A stretch of DNA of 64,000 nt from an uncultured Muribaculaceae bacterium (GCA_910585755.1 CAJUFH010000008.1:1-64000); one strand, 5' to 3'. Shown: positions 48,523 to 59,129, counted from the first letter of the stretch. Made by a program: numbers and translations. The notes: generated by a model not told the origin, from the sequence alone.

Positions 48523-50070
48523 ATGAAGAAGCTTTACCTTACTTTGCTTGTCCTAGTGCTTGCCTCTCTCGGTGTCAAGGCCGATAACTGGGGTGAATGG
48601 GAAGAATATACCACCGGTACGTTTGACGCGCATTGGTGGTACAAGAAGCCGATGAAAGACCTGCGTGTAGAGCGGCGCACCGATAAGTCGAATAGCGACC
48701 GTGTGCAGTACAAGGTGTGCGGCATGTATGGCGACACACCCGGCTACCCGCCCATCGACCTGATTATCAATGCCAATTTCGCAGAAGAGGGTGGCCCCAA
48801 GGGTGAAGACGTGTATATATGGGTTGATGACCAATACATAGAGTCGTATGATATAAATGGCAAGAAGACTGAAATATGGGTGTGCGATGCATATTCATAC
48901 TACGACAAGTACCCGTCGTCTGACCCTGCAGAGCAGATGCAGTATGTCAACTCGTCGTATTATCGCCCCGAGACAGGCACATTCGTGATATATGCCATGT
49001 ATCACTACGAAGATGGCACAGTGCCTTTCCTCGATGCCTTTTATGAAGACCGCGCCCACGGCGAGGAGACCCTTACGCTCAACGGTGCCGAGTTTAAGAA
49101 TTATACAGCCGAGTTTAGTAACGGCCGTTTTGAGAAAGTCGGCGGTTCGCCGGCATATCTGACCGATGTCTGCCTCAACGACCTCGGGCAGATTAAAATG
49201 ACGGTGCAGCGTGGAGCCTCGGTCAACGTACGCGACATTGCAAACGCTATGGATAAGAGCTCACTTCCGTGTACGGCCGTCACTTCCGACGGCACGGCAA
49301 CCATACCTTTCGACGGTGGGGAAGGCGACTACACGCTTGTCTACCTGACATATAAGGCCGACATGACTCCGTATCAGATGGGCTCGGCCGCACTGCACTA
49401 CGACCCGAACTGGACCATGCTTGGCGACGGCATGTTTACCGACCCCTTTATGTCGGTCTTTGTGCAGGGCGACCTCGTCAACAATCTCGGTATCAAGCTC
49501 CCTGATGAAGCATGGACTTATAGTGTTAAGGTCGAGGAGTCGACCGAGACCCCCGGTCTCTACCGCATCATCAACCCCTATGGAGCCACGGCTCCGCTGT
49601 GGGATGTCGAGCTGACCAATCTCAAACTCGACAAGAAGAGCAACTATAGCATGATTGTCAATGCCTGTGACCCCGAGCGTGTATATATCCCGACCCAGCA
49701 TTGCGGTTATTACCTCGGTTCATACGAAATCAAGCATTTCTCAGAAGCCGCAACGTATCTCGAAGAGGGCTACGAGGCCGACCGTGTGCCCGCGCATCTT
49801 TGGGGAAAGCTTAGGGACGGTGTCATCTCGTTTGGTGACGGTACGGCCGACGACAACGTAGTAGGCGTAAGTGCCAACGGCAGTCCGGCCCCGCTCTACG
49901 GTCGTGCCATGACGCTCCGTTTGCCCGGTGCCACATCGATTGTAGAAATTGAAGGTAGTGTCGATGCCGAGTCGGTTTATTATAACCTTCAAGGCATACG
50001 TGTCGACAACCCGGCCCACGGCATCTATATCCGCCTCCAGGGCACAAAAGTAAATAAAGTCGCGCTCTAA
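48523..50070 (+). CDS. Secreted protein, Bacteroidales type, unknown function
   Basis: A protein of 515 residues from ATG 48523 (MKKLYLTLLVLVLASLG). A Sec signal peptide of ~20 residues ends near VKAD. The mature protein is beta-rich with many Tyr, Asp and Gly and no recognised catalytic motif. The C-terminus (VYYNLQGIRVDNPAHGIYIR then LQGTKVNKVAL) matches the 'YYNLQG-R-NP-GIYI' tail seen on many Muribaculaceae and Prevotella secreted proteins, possibly a sorting or anchoring signal. It has its own promoter and terminator. Confidence 0.7.
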   Translation: MKKLYLTLLVLVLASLGVKADNWGEWEEYTTGTFDAHWWYKKPMKDLRVERRTDKSNSDRVQYKVCGMYGDTPGYPPIDLIINANFAEEGGPKGEDVYIWVDDQYIESYDINGKKTEIWVCDAYSYYDKYPSSDPAEQMQYVNSSYYRPETGTFVIYAMYHYEDGTVPFLDAFYEDRAHGEETLTLNGAEFKNYTAEFSNGRFEKVGGSPAYLTDVCLNDLGQIKMTVQRGASVNVRDIANAMDKSSLPCTAVTSDGTATIPFDGGEGDYTLVYLTYKADMTPYQMGSAALHYDPNWTMLGDGMFTDPFMSVFVQGDLVNNLGIKLPDEAWTYSVKVEESTETPGLYRIINPYGATAPLWDVELTNLKLDKKSNYSMIVNACDPERVYIPTQHCGYYLGSYEIKHFSEAATYLEEGYEADRVPAHLWGKLRDGVISFGDGTADDNVVGVSANGSPAPLYGRAMTLRLPGATSIVEIEGSVDAESVYYNLQGIRVDNPAHGIYIRLQGTKVNKVAL

Positions 50071-50091
50071 AAGCGAGACTTAATCAAACAG

Positions 50092-50130
50092 CAAGGGCTG
50101 CTTTCGCAATAGAAGGCAGCCCTTGATTTC
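50092..50130 (+). terminator. Terminator after the secreted protein gene
   Basis: CAAGGGCTGC pairs perfectly with GCAGCCCTTG around a 14-base loop, followed by ATTTC and TTTG. Confidence 0.75.
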
Positions 50131-50257
50131 TTTGTCTCAGTTTTTAGATATCATCTAAGTCGCGTTGGATTTCATTATATAGTATTGCGTGCCGGGTCAA
50201 ACAATATGTTGCCTGGCTGTGTTTTAATCAGGTATAACAAACAATAAACTCTGCATT

Positions 50258-50506
50258 ATGGATTTTATATGGTTTATCTTGATTGGCATTGTTTCTGGCT
50301 TTGTGGCCGGTAAGCTGATGCGTGGAGGCGGGTTCGGACTTATTGTCAACCTGGTCGTCGGTATAATCGGCGGCGTATTGGGCGGATGGCTCTTCAGCCT
50401 GCTCGGCATACACACGAGCAGCATTATTGGCGAATTGATAACCTCGGTTATCGGTGCGATTGTGCTGCTGTGGATAGTCGGGCTGATAAGCCGGCATACG
50501 CCCTGA
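50258..50506 (+). CDS. GlsB/YeaQ/YmgE-family membrane protein
   Basis: Eighty-two residues, almost all hydrophobic, with the family's Gly-rich pattern: WFILIGIVSGFVAGKLMRGG, then NLVVGIIGGVLGGWLFSLLG and a third helix (LITSVIGAIVLLWIVGLI). Three short membrane spans with GxxxG packing. Members are linked to stress responses in other bacteria; the exact role is unknown. It converges on the serine dehydratase gene. Confidence 0.85.
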   Translation: MDFIWFILIGIVSGFVAGKLMRGGGFGLIVNLVVGIIGGVLGGWLFSLLGIHTSSIIGELITSVIGAIVLLWIVGLISRHTP

Positions 50507-50515
50507 CGCTTGCCG

Positions 50516-51715
50516 TCATGGTATTGCAGCGAGGCCGCCCTTGGCGGTCTCCTTATATAGTGACGGTATATCGTGACCTGTCTGCTTCATTACCTCGACT
50601 ATACGGTCGAAGTCTACACTGTGGCGCCCGTCGCTAAAGGCGGCATATAGGTTGGCATCAAGGGCGCGGGCTGCGGCATAGGCGTTACGCTCGATACACG
50701 GGATTTGCACGAGGCCGCACACTGGGTCGCATGTCAGGCCGAGGTGGTGTTCGAGACCCATCTCGGCTGAATATTCTATTTGGGCCACCGTGCCTCCGAA
50801 AAGCTGCGAGGCAGCGGCAGCGGCCATGGCGCAGGCTACGCCTACCTCGCCCTGGCATCCCACCTCTGCTCCCGATACAGATGCGTTGTGCTTGACCACG
50901 TTGCCAAAGAGGCCGGCGGTAGCGAGGGCACGGAGTATGCGCTGCTCGGAGAAGCCTTTCGATTTGTGTAGGTGGTAGAGCACGGCCGGAACGATGCCGC
51001 ACGAACCACAAGTGGGTGCTGTTACAATCTCGCCGCCCGATGCGTTTTCCTCGCTTACGGCCAGGGCATAGGCATAAACGAGCCCTCGGCTCTTGAGCGA
51101 CTGGCTGTAGCCCTCGGCGTGCACATAGTAGCTCACGGCCTTGCGCCTCACTCCCAGGCCGCCGGGCAGTACACCCTCGGCCTCGATGCCGCGTTCGACG
51201 GCGGCTTTCATCACATTCCATACCTGGCGGAGGTAGTCCCATATGCCGGCACCCTCGTATTTATCGACATACTCCCAATAACTTGTGCCGTTTTTTTCAC
51301 ACTCGGCCTGTATGTCTTTTATTTTGGTCAGGGGGTAGATAGCCTCGCCGCCGGTACGTTCCTGGCCTTCTTCTACTATATCGCCGCCACCGACCGAGTA
51401 GACCGTCCAAGAGTCGGCAAGATGCCCCTCTGAATCGAAGGCGTCGAATTTCATGCCGTTGGTATGAAAGGGCAATACGACCTCGGGTTGCCACACAATC
51501 TCGGTGGGTGCGACAGGTGTCAGCACCGATAGTATGGCCTGGTCGGTGAGGTGGCCGCGACCGGTGGCCGCAAGGGCGCCATAGAGAGTCACTACATAGC
51601 GGCTTGCCTTGTCGCGGCTGCGCTCGGCAAATGCGATTGCTGCGTGGCGCGGACCCATGGTGTGCGAACTGCTGGGGCCGTGGCCTATTTTATAGAGTTG
51701 GCGGATTGATTCCAT
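50516..51715 (-). CDS. sdaA: L-serine ammonia-lyase (iron-sulphur type)
   Basis: A protein of 399 residues, the fused single-chain form. The N-terminal beta-domain part starts ESIRQLYKIGHGPSSSHTMG, with the SSSHT substrate loop. The catalytic domain follows, with cysteines for the [4Fe-4S] cluster in APTCGSCGIVPAVL, AEVGCQGEVG and LTCDPVCGLVQIPC. It converts L-serine to pyruvate and ammonia. Its start overlaps the end of tamB by 26 bases, so the two are likely coupled. Confidence 0.93.
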   Translation of the reverse strand: MESIRQLYKIGHGPSSSHTMGPRHAAIAFAERSRDKASRYVVTLYGALAATGRGHLTDQAILSVLTPVAPTEIVWQPEVVLPFHTNGMKFDAFDSEGHLADSWTVYSVGGGDIVEEGQERTGGEAIYPLTKIKDIQAECEKNGTSYWEYVDKYEGAGIWDYLRQVWNVMKAAVERGIEAEGVLPGGLGVRRKAVSYYVHAEGYSQSLKSRGLVYAYALAVSEENASGGEIVTAPTCGSCGIVPAVLYHLHKSKGFSEQRILRALATAGLFGNVVKHNASVSGAEVGCQGEVGVACAMAAAAASQLFGGTVAQIEYSAEMGLEHHLGLTCDPVCGLVQIPCIERNAYAAARALDANLYAAFSDGRHSVDFDRIVEVMKQTGHDIPSLYKETAKGGLAAIP

Positions 51716-54700
51716 TGATGCTGTCGGTTTGTGTGGTGTCGGACTGTGCCTTTTTCTTGGGCCGCAGGAAGTTGAAGAGTTTGTCGAAGTCGCGACGGAA
51801 CATGATACCTACGCCCTGGGTTGTTTGCGCCGACCGCACGTAGAAGTTGCGGTCGTTGTAGCGGTTATATGCTTTCAGACGCCAAGTGCCTCGTTTGTTG
51901 AGCAAGTATTCTATATCGAAGTCGCCGATAAACTGGTTGCTGTTGAGCGATTTGTCGCGATAACCGAAGTTGCCGTTGAAAATCAGCCTGTTGTTGAGCA
52001 ACCGGCTCGATAGCGCCAGGTCTACCTCGACATCTGAGAAGTCGCCACGGTCGCTGCGCAGGTTCGGGGCTATGCTCCAGTTCTCGCTGAGCTTGCCGAG
52101 CATATTGCCCAACTGGCTCGATATAGTCGACGATGCCACCGAGAAAAGCTCGTTGCCCTTTGTCGTAGATGCCATATAGTCGGGCGTGTAGAATCTGTTG
52201 AGGGCGAGAAGGTAGATAATCTGACGGTTCATCATATCTTCAGTGCTGACGATGCTGCGGACCTTGCGGTAGGTGTCCTGCGTGAGGGTCGGAAATTCGA
52301 GGTCGAATGAAATTACCGGCTGTCGAATATCTCCGTTTACGAGCATCAAGGCATGTACTGGCACGTTGGTGCGGGCCACTTCCTTGTCCTGCAAGAACGA
52401 CTCGTCGAGGTCGCTCAGGTTGGCATTGGTAGCATAGTAGGCCGACAGTTTGGTCTTCACCCCGTAGGGGTCGCCGTCGAACTGGATTTCGCTGCCTTCC
52501 TTTATGGTAAAATCCTTTATTATAATGTCTTGCAGCGTGAAACGGTAACTGCCGGACTGCACGGTATATTTGCCCCACATGTTGAGGTCGTTGTTGGCCG
52601 AGTGATATGCCATGTGCAGGCTACCGGCACCTACCGCTTTGATTTCGTCGCCGCCGGCAGGGTCCATGACAAGGGTGATTCGGGCATCCGGGGTCACATT
52701 TACGGCGATATCCATATTATATTGCGACGGCTCGTCGTCGGCATTCGACGCTATGGCCTCTTTGAGGGTCTTTACAATGAGCGGCGTGTCGTCGGCAGCC
52801 TTGGTATTTGTCTTAAGCGAGTCGGGCGTGACGTCGCGGAAGGTCAGGAACGAGTAATCCTCGGCATCGAGGCGGTCGGATAGCACGAATGTAAATGTCG
52901 ACCGTGAGGCGGTAGACATGTCTACGTTGATATTCACCACCCCGGGCCAGCCTGTTACCGATGCTCCGCCGTTGCCGTATATGGTGCCGTACCAGTCGGG
53001 GTTTTGCTTCGAGGTCACATTGTAGCTCAGGAAGTTGTGGGCGTTGGTGATGTCAAACTTAAATGTCGGCGCCTTGAAGAATGTATGTCCTACCGTGCCT
53101 GTCAGACGGGCCGTGTTGCCCTCGGGGTCGCGGATGACTATATTGTCAAGCTCTATCCGGCCCGGGCGCAGGTGCACGCTGTCGCTGGCGTGGTACATGG
53201 TGTTGGTAAAATCGATTTTCAGCCCCACATTGTCGGCGTAAATGTCGCCCTCGAGGTCTATTTCCTTAAACGTACCGAAAAGGCGGCAGTGGCCCGAGGC
53301 ACGGCCTGTGATATCGCTGGCAAAGGCTTCCATAAATGGTTTGAGGAACGATACCGGCACGCTGTCGGCGGCAAAGTTTATGTCGAGGGCCTCGGCCATA
53401 GGGAATATGTAACCGTCAATCCGCGAATGCCGTCCCTCGAAGCCTGTGATAGATGCGTCCAGGTACACGCCTTTGCGTTCGTTGTCCCAGTTGGCTGTAA
53501 TGTCGGCATTGCCGATGGGGCAGCGGTTGTAGCCGATAGAGTCGACATGCAGGGCAGGGCAGTAGAGCCTCGGGGCCCCGCTGAGCAGTTCTGAGGCCGT
53601 GATGCGCCCTGTGGCGCGTCCGCCTATCATGGCTTTGTCAATTTCGAGCGTTTCAAATATGGGCAGAAGCCGCACATCGTCGAGAAGCACGGCGAGGCTG
53701 TCGTCGGGATTTTTGCTCACGTTGCCGTCGATTTCGATGCGTTGCCGGCCCGTGTCGAGAGCGAAGCCGTCGACGTTGAGCACCTGCGGCGTGAGGTGGA
53801 ACCTTGATGCGTCAATCTGCCATGTGTCGTCGCCGAAATTGATAGTGCCCGGCCTCATGTCGAGGATAGCCTCGACGGGGAATGGCGACCCGGCAGGGGC
53901 CGAGGCCGACAACAGCTCGGCACTGAAGTCTATTGTGCCGTTGAGCGGTATGCGGCGTGCTATGTCCCAGTCGACGTGGGTGTCAATCTTGTTGTCGGCA
54001 CCGCGCACGGTGGCGGCAACAGTCATGTCGCCTTTCTTGGTGGGCATCATGGTGGTTGCATAGAGCATGGCGTTGCCTGTCGGTATGTCGAATTGTCCGA
54101 AGATATCGGTGTTTTCTATCACCTTGCCATTATAGAGATATGGCACTTCGAGGTCGAAATTGGCATATCCGCCACGACTGTCTACCTTTCCTGTCAGCGA
54201 CGCATCGTGCAGGTTTTGCAGGGGCAGGCGGAAAAAATCGCTAAGTTCGCGGCTTTGGTGTATGGTGAAGTCGAATGAGAAGTCATTGTAGCCTTCTGTC
54301 GTCTTGCCGGTTCCGTGCCCGTGGTGCTGCTGAGTCAGGGCCGGCATGAAATGATAGAGCATTGATTTCAACTCAGGTACAAGTGCCGCAAAGTCATAGT
54401 GCCCTGTCAACGACCCCTCGATATATGGCGATTCTATTTTTAGTTCTGCGTGATGTTCGTCGGGGATTGCGGTAGCGCGTAAACGGTCTAAAACAAGTCC
54501 GTTGCCCTTGTCGTTGACCCAGCGGAAATCAGAGATGTCTACATTGCCGTCGAGGTGGCGCAGGTCTATATTGTCGAGGTCGGCAAAGAGTTTGCCCGAC
54601 AGCCTGTAGCCGGGATGTGAGTGCGACAAGCCCATGATGTCGAGGTCAAGGTCGGCGACGGTGGCGATGGCGTCGAAGGTCTTTACAGTACTTTCGCCAT

Positions 54701-56234
54701 CGTAGAGGGCGTATGCCTTGACACGGGCCGCCGGGTCGGATACGGTGATGTTTATCTCGCCCTTGTGCGGGCTTCTGAAATCGGCCTCGGCATGTATGCC
54801 GGTGTAGGTATAACCGTTATACTCAAGCCTGTCGACGGTGAGTTCGCCCGAGCCTGAATGGAATTTGCGGCCGAATGATGCCGTGAAGGAGGCGGCTGCA
54901 TCTACGGTGCCGAGTTTTGCCTGTCGTGCCAACAGCCCGGCATCGAGGTCGGCAAGTCTTACGTCGCCGTCGACCAGTGTCAGCCTGCCGCGTTTGGCGT
55001 AATTGGCCTCGATATTTATCTTGCCGGCCGTGCCGTCGGAGGATAGATTTATGGAGCCCCGGTCTATCGACCCCTCGCCTTTCATGTTGAATCGGATATC
55101 GGGCAGGCGCACGAGTGTCTGCCGTACATCGGGCTTTAATATGGGCGACAATATCGATGCAACCTGCGCACCGTTGATGTCTATTAGGCCACGGGTCAGT
55201 TTGTAGCTCATGTCGCCAATCGAGTCGAGCCCGGTGGCGTATGCCTCGAGGGTCATGTCGATGGCGTCGCCGTCGCTGTCGCGCAGACTGAGGTGTTGCA
55301 GGTCTACGGCCGTGAGGCATGCCAGCGCGTCGAGCTGTAACTCGAATCTGCGTGTCATATTCGACAGTATTGGCACGAACGCCTCAAGGTCGGGTGGATA
55401 TATGACCGATGCCCCGTCGATGGCTATGCGCGTCGGGCTGTGTTGCAGGGCCTGTTGCAGCGACCCGTTGCTGCCGCCGTGTATCGTCAGTGGCGCGAAG
55501 GCAAGGTGAGTGTTGGGCAGGCTTACCGACAGGTTTTCGACCGAGAGCCTATCCGGGGCGATGTCGCACTGGGCCGTGAGTTTGTCGAGAATGAAACCAC
55601 TACGCTCGATAAACGACAGGTGGTCGAGGTGCATACTGAAACCTTCGTCGCTTATCTGGGGTATGAATGCGTTGACTGCGAGGTCGCGTATGGCTATGTG
55701 GTGTGGGTCAAACAATGCCGAGTCGGGCGCGGCGCACGACACTACGTCGTAGCTTGCCGACGCACGGCGCACGACTACGGTACTAATTTCTACCCGGAAT
55801 TTTTTCTTTTGTGACGGGCGGTCAGACTTGAGTCTGTCGATAATCGGCTGTATGTTTAGGCTCCCTTCCGGTGTCGGGCGGCTGATATGCACGTCTACAC
55901 CGTCGAGCAGCGCATAGTCGACCACGACCTCGCCACGGCTCAGCAGTGGAAAAAGTTCGAAGCCGGCCGACACGGTAGCGACCTTGGCGATTGTGTCGGT
56001 GCCGATGCTCAGCGATATATCTTCGACGGTGGCTCGGTTAAAGGGATATATGGTCACGCTGCCCACGTCCACGTCTGCACCAAGGAGGTCGGTGAGCTGT
56101 TCGGCGGCGGTATCGCGAACCATGCGCTGCACTGGGTCGAGCGACAGTAACACGTAAATTGCTGCCGGTAGCAATACAGCCATCAGCAGCAACACGGAAA
56201 CTATAGCCCGAAATATTTTCCAGAATAAGCGCAT
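51690..56234 (-). CDS. tamB: TamB-like translocation and assembly protein (DUF490)
   Basis: A protein of 1,514 residues. An N-terminal membrane anchor (~10-32, RAIVSVLLLMAVLLPAAIYV) precedes a very long chain of beta strands of the AsmA/TamB type, probably a periplasmic groove. The C-terminal ~400 residues hold the DUF490 domain (QNPDWYGTIYGNGGASVTG, KGNELFSVASSTISSQLGNM, DVEVDLALSSRLLNNRLIFN). It spans the periplasm and helps outer-membrane protein insertion or lipid transport. A TamA-type partner is not in this window. Confidence 0.88.
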   Translation of the reverse strand: MRLFWKIFRAIVSVLLLMAVLLPAAIYVLLSLDPVQRMVRDTAAEQLTDLLGADVDVGSVTIYPFNRATVEDISLSIGTDTIAKVATVSAGFELFPLLSRGEVVVDYALLDGVDVHISRPTPEGSLNIQPIIDRLKSDRPSQKKKFRVEISTVVVRRASASYDVVSCAAPDSALFDPHHIAIRDLAVNAFIPQISDEGFSMHLDHLSFIERSGFILDKLTAQCDIAPDRLSVENLSVSLPNTHLAFAPLTIHGGSNGSLQQALQHSPTRIAIDGASVIYPPDLEAFVPILSNMTRRFELQLDALACLTAVDLQHLSLRDSDGDAIDMTLEAYATGLDSIGDMSYKLTRGLIDINGAQVASILSPILKPDVRQTLVRLPDIRFNMKGEGSIDRGSINLSSDGTAGKINIEANYAKRGRLTLVDGDVRLADLDAGLLARQAKLGTVDAAASFTASFGRKFHSGSGELTVDRLEYNGYTYTGIHAEADFRSPHKGEINITVSDPAARVKAYALYDGESTVKTFDAIATVADLDLDIMGLSHSHPGYRLSGKLFADLDNIDLRHLDGNVDISDFRWVNDKGNGLVLDRLRATAIPDEHHAELKIESPYIEGSLTGHYDFAALVPELKSMLYHFMPALTQQHHGHGTGKTTEGYNDFSFDFTIHQSRELSDFFRLPLQNLHDASLTGKVDSRGGYANFDLEVPYLYNGKVIENTDIFGQFDIPTGNAMLYATTMMPTKKGDMTVAATVRGADNKIDTHVDWDIARRIPLNGTIDFSAELLSASAPAGSPFPVEAILDMRPGTINFGDDTWQIDASRFHLTPQVLNVDGFALDTGRQRIEIDGNVSKNPDDSLAVLLDDVRLLPIFETLEIDKAMIGGRATGRITASELLSGAPRLYCPALHVDSIGYNRCPIGNADITANWDNERKGVYLDASITGFEGRHSRIDGYIFPMAEALDINFAADSVPVSFLKPFMEAFASDITGRASGHCRLFGTFKEIDLEGDIYADNVGLKIDFTNTMYHASDSVHLRPGRIELDNIVIRDPEGNTARLTGTVGHTFFKAPTFKFDITNAHNFLSYNVTSKQNPDWYGTIYGNGGASVTGWPGVVNINVDMSTASRSTFTFVLSDRLDAEDYSFLTFRDVTPDSLKTNTKAADDTPLIVKTLKEAIASNADDEPSQYNMDIAVNVTPDARITLVMDPAGGDEIKAVGAGSLHMAYHSANNDLNMWGKYTVQSGSYRFTLQDIIIKDFTIKEGSEIQFDGDPYGVKTKLSAYYATNANLSDLDESFLQDKEVARTNVPVHALMLVNGDIRQPVISFDLEFPTLTQDTYRKVRSIVSTEDMMNRQIIYLLALNRFYTPDYMASTTKGNELFSVASSTISSQLGNMLGKLSENWSIAPNLRSDRGDFSDVEVDLALSSRLLNNRLIFNGNFGYRDKSLNSNQFIGDFDIEYLLNKRGTWRLKAYNRYNDRNFYVRSAQTTQGVGIMFRRDFDKLFNFLRPKKKAQSDTTQTDSINGINPPTL

Positions 56235-56271
56235 TTCCTTTGGGTGGTAGGGAGCGGCCTGTATTGTGAAA

Positions 56272-56312
56272 CCTATAGCGCGAATTCATGTTGCTGAATG
56301 TCGCGCTATAGG
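56272..56312 (-). terminator. Hairpin between malQ-like gene and tamB
   Basis: CCTATAGCGCGA pairs with TCGCGCTATAGG, a perfect 12-bp stem in the 94-base gap. On the minus strand it lacks a good T tract after the stem, so partial termination or message processing is likelier than a full stop. Confidence 0.55.
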
Positions 56313-56328
56313 CTCCTACATTGTTTTT

Positions 56329-59001
56329 TTATCGATTAGAATTGTCGATTTTATCTTTTACGTAATTGTTGAAATCGGTGTGGGCAATCAGGTCTTCGAT
56401 TGGCAGGTGCATACGGTATCGCCAATAGTGGCGCGGATTTGCCGGCACATTGATTTGCTCTTCGCGTGGGTCTTCGCGGCGTATGGCACCGTCGATTGAC
56501 AGCCAGTCCTGCAACGGAAGTATGCACAGCATCGAGGGTGATTTGAGGTGCATGTCGACGATGCGGTCGCAAATCCAGGGTTCGGCATAGAATGGTGCCG
56601 AGCCTGATTCGTGGAGCACTTCGTTGAAGTATCTCTGGGTATTTTCGCGGTCTTCTTCCCACCATTGGCGTATGCCGCCCATGTCGTGGGTCGAGGTGGT
56701 GCACACCGAGTAGTAGGGATAGCTCCACGTGTTGCCGAATTTCTGATTGGGGTCTTTGGGCATACGCTGGATTTCGAGCGACAGGATTTCGAGCTGCTGC
56801 ATCACCGCCGGCACACAGGCCGGTATCATGCCCAGGTCTTCGGCGCAGCACAGCATATTTGTCGACTCGATTAGTGGTGGGAGTTTCCACATCGCCTTGC
56901 CGTACCAAAAGTCGTTGTGGCGGTGATAGAAGAAGTCGTTATAGAGTCGATTGAAGCACCAGCGCTCGTAGTCGTTAAGCGACCTGTAAACATAGGTGTA
57001 TTGTGCCGAAATCCGTGGGTGGTATTTGCCTTTCTCTATGGGGTCTTCGATAAACAGCACTTCGTCGACAAGGCCGAGAAGTCCGTTGCAGATGCGGGTA
57101 TTCTTTTCGTTCTTGTCCTGGGTGGCAAAGTAGTCTGCAATCTTGCGCTGTGTGTCGTATTCGCTCTTGAGCGAATAGCGGCCGCCTTTCTCTTTGTTCA
57201 TGAATTTCTTTGTCGCTTCCGAGGTGTACGGGCCGAAGAAGTCTTCTACAAAGTAATCCATGATATATGGCTTGGTCTGCGTGTTGACGTCAATCCAGAA
57301 GTCGTAGTTATAGCGCATCTCGTCGACGCTGAACGGAAGGGCCGGATTGAAGTAACCGAGCAGGCCGTGGACGGCATCCATGGGTATTTGCCAGATGCGG
57401 AAGAAGCCCAGCACGTGGTCGATACGGTAGGCGTCGAAATACTCCGACATCTTGCGGAAGCGGGCTTTCCACCATGCGAAACCGTCTTTGTTCATTTCTT
57501 CCCAGTTATATGTCGGGAAGCCCCAGTTCTGACCAAGGACTGAGAAATCATCCGGCGGTGCCCCGGCCTGGCAGTCCATATTGAAGAGCCTGGTGTCGGT
57601 CCATGCGTCGGCGCTTGTGCGCGATATGCCGATAGGTATGTCGCCCTTGAGGGCTACGCCTTTACTTGCCGCATAGTCATGAACGTGCCTCATCTGTCGG
57701 TCGAGATGGTACTGAATGTAGCATACAAAATCAATCTCGGCGGCGTGGACGGCACGCGCTTTGTCAAGAACCTTCGGGCTATATGTGGCATATTCGCCCC
57801 ATTTTGTGAAATCGGGTGTGCCGAATTGGTCGCGCAGGGCGCAGAAGGCCGCGTAAGGCAGAAGCCAGCCCGAGTTGCGGCTTACAAAATTCTTATAGTC
57901 TTCCGACGCAAGGGTCGCGGCACCTGACTGGGCGTATATTTCGCGCATATACGAGGTCTTGGCCTCGTTGACACGCTCGTAGTCGACTGTCGGGAGGGCG
58001 TTGAGCTCGTCGGCAAGCGATTTGTAATAATCCATGCGCCCGGCATCGGCGAGTTCGCCGAGTTCGGTGACGCGCATAAACATCGGGTGGAGGGCGAAGG
58101 TCGAGTTGGCGTTGTAGGGATACGAGTCAGTCCATGTGTGTGTCATGGTCGTATCGTTGATAGGCAGAAGCTGCAGTATGCGCTGGTGTGTGGAGGCAGC
58201 CCAGTCAATCATGCCCTTGAGGTCGTAGAAGTCGCCGACGCCCATGTCGTCGTAGCTGCGGAGCGAGAATACGGGTATTGCCGTGCCTGCGCCTTTCCAC
58301 AAGTCCATGCTGTTTATAAAGCGCATACCGGCTAAGACCGTTGCGTCGGTGACATTGGCCGATACGCCCACGCGGCGGTTGGAGCCGCCTTCCCATGCCA
58401 CGACTTCGCCGTTGGTGCGGTTGATAATGAGGAATTTAAATTCCGTAGCAGGGTCGAGACCTTCGGCCGGTATGTTGCCTTTCCACAAGGGGTAGTCTGC
58501 GTTTGACAGGCGTATGGCCCGCTGAGGGTCCCATTCGCCAAGCGATTCGCTGTTGCCGCTGATGGCCAGTACGTTGTCGCCCCCGACCATGGGTGCGGCC
58601 ACTTCGAATAGCACGAAGCCGCGTGTCGGCGACACCTTGCCGTCTTGGTATGTCTGGCGATAAACACACTCGGTAAATAGCGAGGAATAGAACGGTTTGT
58701 CGAACGGCTGGTCTTGCCATCGGTCATAGATGCGGTATGTGCCCTCGTCGGTGGCTGTGAAGCAGTTGCCGTGTCCCCATTCGTTTTTTACGGCTCCGTC
58801 GTCGTTGCGCACGAAATAATGGTAGTTAAAGCCTCGGCAGTCTGCCGGCGTGTCGATTGAAATAGACCAGTGGTCGTTGCCGTCGAGGTGCAGTTTTAAC
58901 GCCTTGGCATAGTCGCCCTTGCCAAGGGCCTCGATGTCGCCCACTATGTATACCGATTCTCCCCAGTTGGTTCGGTATCCGATATTGAAGATAATCTTCA
59001 T
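56329..59001 (-). CDS. malQ: 4-alpha-glucanotransferase (GH77) with two N-terminal starch-binding modules
   Basis: A protein of 890 residues. Residues ~1-95 and ~125-230 are CBM20-like (NIGYRTNWGESVYIVGDIEA; GDNVLAISGNSESLGEWDPQ). The GH77 barrel follows. Its landmarks are YFDAYRIDHVLGFFRIW with the nucleophile Asp near 525, CCAEDLGMIP with the acid Glu near 721, and TTSTHDM with a third carboxylate near 778. It transfers alpha-1,4-glucan chains in starch and maltodextrin use, in the cytoplasm. A TAACTTTG promoter lies upstream. Confidence 0.93.
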   Translation of the reverse strand: MKIIFNIGYRTNWGESVYIVGDIEALGKGDYAKALKLHLDGNDHWSISIDTPADCRGFNYHYFVRNDDGAVKNEWGHGNCFTATDEGTYRIYDRWQDQPFDKPFYSSLFTECVYRQTYQDGKVSPTRGFVLFEVAAPMVGGDNVLAISGNSESLGEWDPQRAIRLSNADYPLWKGNIPAEGLDPATEFKFLIINRTNGEVVAWEGGSNRRVGVSANVTDATVLAGMRFINSMDLWKGAGTAIPVFSLRSYDDMGVGDFYDLKGMIDWAASTHQRILQLLPINDTTMTHTWTDSYPYNANSTFALHPMFMRVTELGELADAGRMDYYKSLADELNALPTVDYERVNEAKTSYMREIYAQSGAATLASEDYKNFVSRNSGWLLPYAAFCALRDQFGTPDFTKWGEYATYSPKVLDKARAVHAAEIDFVCYIQYHLDRQMRHVHDYAASKGVALKGDIPIGISRTSADAWTDTRLFNMDCQAGAPPDDFSVLGQNWGFPTYNWEEMNKDGFAWWKARFRKMSEYFDAYRIDHVLGFFRIWQIPMDAVHGLLGYFNPALPFSVDEMRYNYDFWIDVNTQTKPYIMDYFVEDFFGPYTSEATKKFMNKEKGGRYSLKSEYDTQRKIADYFATQDKNEKNTRICNGLLGLVDEVLFIEDPIEKGKYHPRISAQYTYVYRSLNDYERWCFNRLYNDFFYHRHNDFWYGKAMWKLPPLIESTNMLCCAEDLGMIPACVPAVMQQLEILSLEIQRMPKDPNQKFGNTWSYPYYSVCTTSTHDMGGIRQWWEEDRENTQRYFNEVLHESGSAPFYAEPWICDRIVDMHLKSPSMLCILPLQDWLSIDGAIRREDPREEQINVPANPRHYWRYRMHLPIEDLIAHTDFNNYVKDKIDNSNR

Positions 59002-59059
59002 AGAGTGTGTTTATGTATGATATAAGTTAATATTCGTTTCTAAGAGGCTAACGCCGATA

Positions 59060-59067
59060 CAAAGTTA
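59060..59067 (-). promoter_or_regulatory. malQ promoter, -7 box TAACTTTG
   Basis: A perfect TAnnTTTG on the minus strand, about 60 bases before the malQ start, in the 128-base gap after sbcC. Confidence 0.6.
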
Positions 59068-59129
59068 ACAATTATCCTTATATCACGATATATTATTACG
59101 GAAAAAATTCGTTAAAAACTCTCTACCGG